From contig CALGBT010000813.1 of assembly GCA_937884235.1 (NCBI GenBank), forward strand, positions 1 through 15,763: DNA of 15,763 nucleotides, in the 5' to 3' direction. How positions within the stretch are numbered: position 1 is the first letter of the stretch; the number at the start of each line of letters is the position of its first letter. Shown piece by piece: positions 14,158 to 15,763 of this stretch. The notes beneath the pieces are model-generated. The model did not search any database and was not told where the DNA came from. It worked only from the letters and a program-made list of their open reading frames with translations. This DNA is from an uncultured Pseudomonadota bacterium. GTDB lineage: Bacteria; Myxococcota_A; UBA9042; CAIXZC01. The translations under genes and the position numbers were made by a program.

Positions 14158-14186
14158 ATTGTCCCGTGGATCCTAAGCAACGTCAA
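14158..14186 (-). promoter_or_regulatory. Candidate sigma-70 promoter of the FG-GAP lipoprotein
   Basis: On the minus strand TTGACG (14181-14186, 5 of 6 matches) is followed after exactly 17 bases by GACAAT (14158-14163, 4 of 6). Transcription would begin near 14151, giving a leader of about 60 bases. Confidence 0.45.
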
Positions 14187-14239
14187 GTTCACGGCACTTT
14201 TGCTTGTGTTTGGCGTTAGCCAGACTTAGCCTCTTGCAC

Positions 14240-14247
14240 AAGGAGGT
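14240..14247 (+). promoter_or_regulatory. Full-length Shine-Dalgarno sequence of the DsbD-like gene
   Basis: AAGGAGGT is an exact complement of the 16S rRNA tail and stands 7 bases before ATG 14255. It is the strongest ribosome binding site in the window and fixes the start; efficient translation is expected. Confidence 0.85.
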
Positions 14248-14254
14248 AACACCA

Positions 14255-15763
14255 ATGAGCCCAAGAGTCCTTGCCATCCTAGTAGCCATCGTCCTGCTGG
14301 CCGTGTCGGTTGGCGGCGGTTACAAGTTGTTGGTGGCCCATGCTTTCATGCTCAACCGCTGGCAGAAGGCACTGCGCTTTGTTGCCGGATTCGCTGCCGG
14401 CATTGCCCTGTTCATGCTGGTGGGAGCCTTCTTCTACGTCCCGGCCGAAGCGCCGGCTGTCGAAGCTGCCGGGGAGACAATCTCAGATACTCCCCAGGTA
14501 GCCCCTGCCAAGAAAGTCGAGTTGGTCTGGCAAACCAGCTTCGCCGAGGCCCAGAAAACGGCCAAGGCCGAGAACAAGCCCCTGCTGGTGGACTGCTGGG
14601 CAAGCTGGTGCAAGCCCTGCAAGAAACTCTTCCATGACATCCTCAGTGCCGACGAATTGAGCGACACCATGAATCGCTTCGTCCTGGTCAAACTCGATAC
14701 CATGGATGAGGTCAACGAGAGCTTCGTCGAGCAGTATGAAGTCGGCGACAACCTCCCCTGGATCGGCTTCTTCAAGGCAGATGGAACCTTCATCAAGGAC
14801 CAGACGCTGTTCGGGGATGCGGCCGCCGGACCATTCTCCTCCACCAGCGCCTTTGGGGCAGTACTGAACAAGGTCGCACCGGGTGAAGAAGCCGGCGGAC
14901 CGGCCCCCGGCTGGCTCACGGATCTGAAAGAGGGATTCCGGCTCTCCAAGGAGCAGGGGAGGCCACTATTGGTGGACGGCTGGGCCGTTTGGTGCACCAG
15001 CTGCCTGGAGCTCAAGCACAAGACCTTCGAGGACCCCAAAGTCACGGCAATCCTGGAAGACTGGATCAAAGTCGAAGTCGACATGGATGCCGAAGCAAAC
15101 CAATGGGTATGGGACGCCTACGGGATCCGGGGATTGCCATGGGTGGTCCGCTTCGAACCCGGGGAAAGCGAGAAACCAAGTTGGATGCTGGCAGGGTTTG
15201 AACCTCCTGACCGCTTCGCAACGCGGTTGGAGTCCGGGGCCATGGAAGATGACTCTGTGGCAGGTTGGTTGGCAAGCAAGGGGCTCTTCCTGACCCTGCT
15301 GCTGGTCTTCCTGGCCGGCATCGCCGCCAGCCTCACGCCCTGCGCCTATCCATCTTACCTCCTGATCTTCGGGTTCTTCTCCGCCGGCGGCGAGAAGAAG
15401 TCCATGTGGTCCGGAGTCATCATCGCCGCTGTCATCGTCCTGGGAATGGCCGTCAGCTACTCCGCCGCGGGCGTCGCCGCGGCCCTGGGGGGCGGCGCGG
15501 TGGGCCGAATCATGAACAATCCCTACGTCATGGGGGCCATTGCTCTGCTCTTCATCGGCATCGGGGCCTCCAGCCTCGGCGTGCTGCCGCAGATGGAGTT
15601 CGCCGGCATCAAGCAAGCTCTGCACAGTAAGCAGAAGAGCAACCTCATCTGGGCCTTCATCTTCGGCCTCGTCATGGGTCTGGTGGTCGCCCCCTGCGTC
15701 GGCCCCATCCTGATTGGCATCCTGACCTACATCGCCGCGGCCGGAGACATCGGCCTGGGCATC
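14255..15763 (+). CDS. Trx-Trx-DsbD/CcdA fusion, thiol-disulfide electron-transfer membrane protein (3' truncated)
   Basis: The 503 visible residues run off the window end with no stop. Two hydrophobic helices come first (about 5-22 and 43-61). The loop between them is basic (K24, R35, K38, R41), which puts the loop in the cytoplasm and what follows in the periplasm. Residues about 90-210 are a thioredoxin domain with W118-C119-K-P-C122 and cis-Pro LPWI (167-170). Residues about 218-330 are a second one with W246-C247-T-S-C250 and LPWV (294-297). From 343 the DsbD/CcdA membrane core starts, with LTPC (C363) and VAPC (C481), 118 residues apart; the redox cysteines of E. coli DsbD (C163, C285) are 122 apart. 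Known of the family: these proteins carry electrons from cytoplasmic thioredoxin across the membrane to reduce periplasmic disulfides, for isomerisation or cytochrome c maturation. Odd: canonical DsbD has its single Trx domain after the core, whereas here two precede it. A further C-terminal domain may lie beyond the window. Confidence 0.88.
   Translation, partial: MSPRVLAILVAIVLLAVSVGGGYKLLVAHAFMLNRWQKALRFVAGFAAGIALFMLVGAFFYVPAEAPAVEAAGETISDTPQVAPAKKVELVWQTSFAEAQKTAKAENKPLLVDCWASWCKPCKKLFHDILSADELSDTMNRFVLVKLDTMDEVNESFVEQYEVGDNLPWIGFFKADGTFIKDQTLFGDAAAGPFSSTSAFGAVLNKVAPGEEAGGPAPGWLTDLKEGFRLSKEQGRPLLVDGWAVWCTSCLELKHKTFEDPKVTAILEDWIKVEVDMDAEANQWVWDAYGIRGLPWVVRFEPGESEKPSWMLAGFEPPDRFATRLESGAMEDDSVAGWLASKGLFLTLLLVFLAGIAASLTPCAYPSYLLIFGFFSAGGEKKSMWSGVIIAAVIVLGMAVSYSAAGVAAALGGGAVGRIMNNPYVMGAIALLFIGIGASSLGVLPQMEFAGIKQALHSKQKSNLIWAFIFGLVMGLVVAPCVGPILIGILTYIAAAGDIGLGI

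Larger units (their letters stand above)
14090..14254. promoter_or_regulatory. Divergent intergenic region with promoters for both flanking genes
   Basis: These 165 bases separate two divergent genes, so both must be driven from here. The region holds a direct repeat CTCACGC (14112-14118 and 14124-14130, 12-base period) inside the likely leader of the FG-GAP gene. A second direct repeat, TTAGCC (14216-14221 and 14226-14231, 10-base period), lies just before the ribosome binding site of the DsbD-like gene. I see no convincing -35/-10 pair for the plus-strand gene and no terminator. Confidence 0.5.

Noticed and set aside
14193..14205. GGCAC...TTGCT resembling a sigma-54 promoter upstream of the DsbD-like gene
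   Set aside because: The distance between the GG and GC elements is 7 bases instead of 10, which abolishes sigma-54 recognition.

Overview
The window looks like a chromosomal stretch of a GC-rich Gram-negative bacterium. The best guess is an uncultured relative of the Myxococcota / Bradymonadota / former Deltaproteobacteria. That rests on protein style rather than any marker gene: lipoproteins with Asp/Glu-rich linkers after the lipobox, arrays of Cys- and Asp-rich repeats, a CGxDGCGGxCGxC-type motif, thrombospondin-3-like calcium loops, LamG and FG-GAP modules, and a periplasmic TPR/PEGA protein. There is no rRNA, tRNA, CRISPR array, insertion sequence or phage gene. Coding density is very high; the longest non-coding gap is about 165 bases. 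All six genes appear to act in or beyond the inner membrane.

Layout. (1) Positions 1-483 (+) hold the C-terminal end of an alkaline-phosphatase-superfamily enzyme with an appended carboxypeptidase-regulatory-like beta domain. (2) Positions 591-8607 (+) form a two-gene operon behind an extended -10 promoter: a secreted TPR/PEGA protein, then a giant 2267-residue lipoprotein. The lipoprotein has about 12 Cys-rich repeats (60 cysteines in about 390 residues) and two diverged copies of a roughly 920-residue block, each with three LamG-like domains, joined by calcium-binding TSP3-like repeats. (3) Positions 8604-9938 (-) encode a LysM plus class-A-beta-lactamase-fold serine hydrolase; its stop codon overlaps that of the giant lipoprotein tail to tail. 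It has its own near-consensus sigma-70 promoter. (4) Positions 10046-14089 (-) encode a 1347-residue lipoprotein with Ig-like domains followed by FG-GAP/VCBS propeller repeats. (5) Positions 14255-15763 (+), divergent from (4) and cut by the window end, encode a DsbD/CcdA-type electron-transfer membrane protein with two thioredoxin domains placed before, not after, the membrane core.

How they may fit together (inference): the window supplies two very large, probably surface-exposed Ca-binding and disulfide-rich lipoproteins, a peptidoglycan-associated serine hydrolase, and a thiol-disulfide relay that could serve disulfide-rich exported proteins. The most noteworthy points are the duplicated three-LamG supermodule with its conserved, unnamed linkers, and the reordered Trx-Trx-DsbD protein. 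No known defence, secretion or biosynthetic system can be recognised here, and co-function of the blocks is not proven by the sequence.
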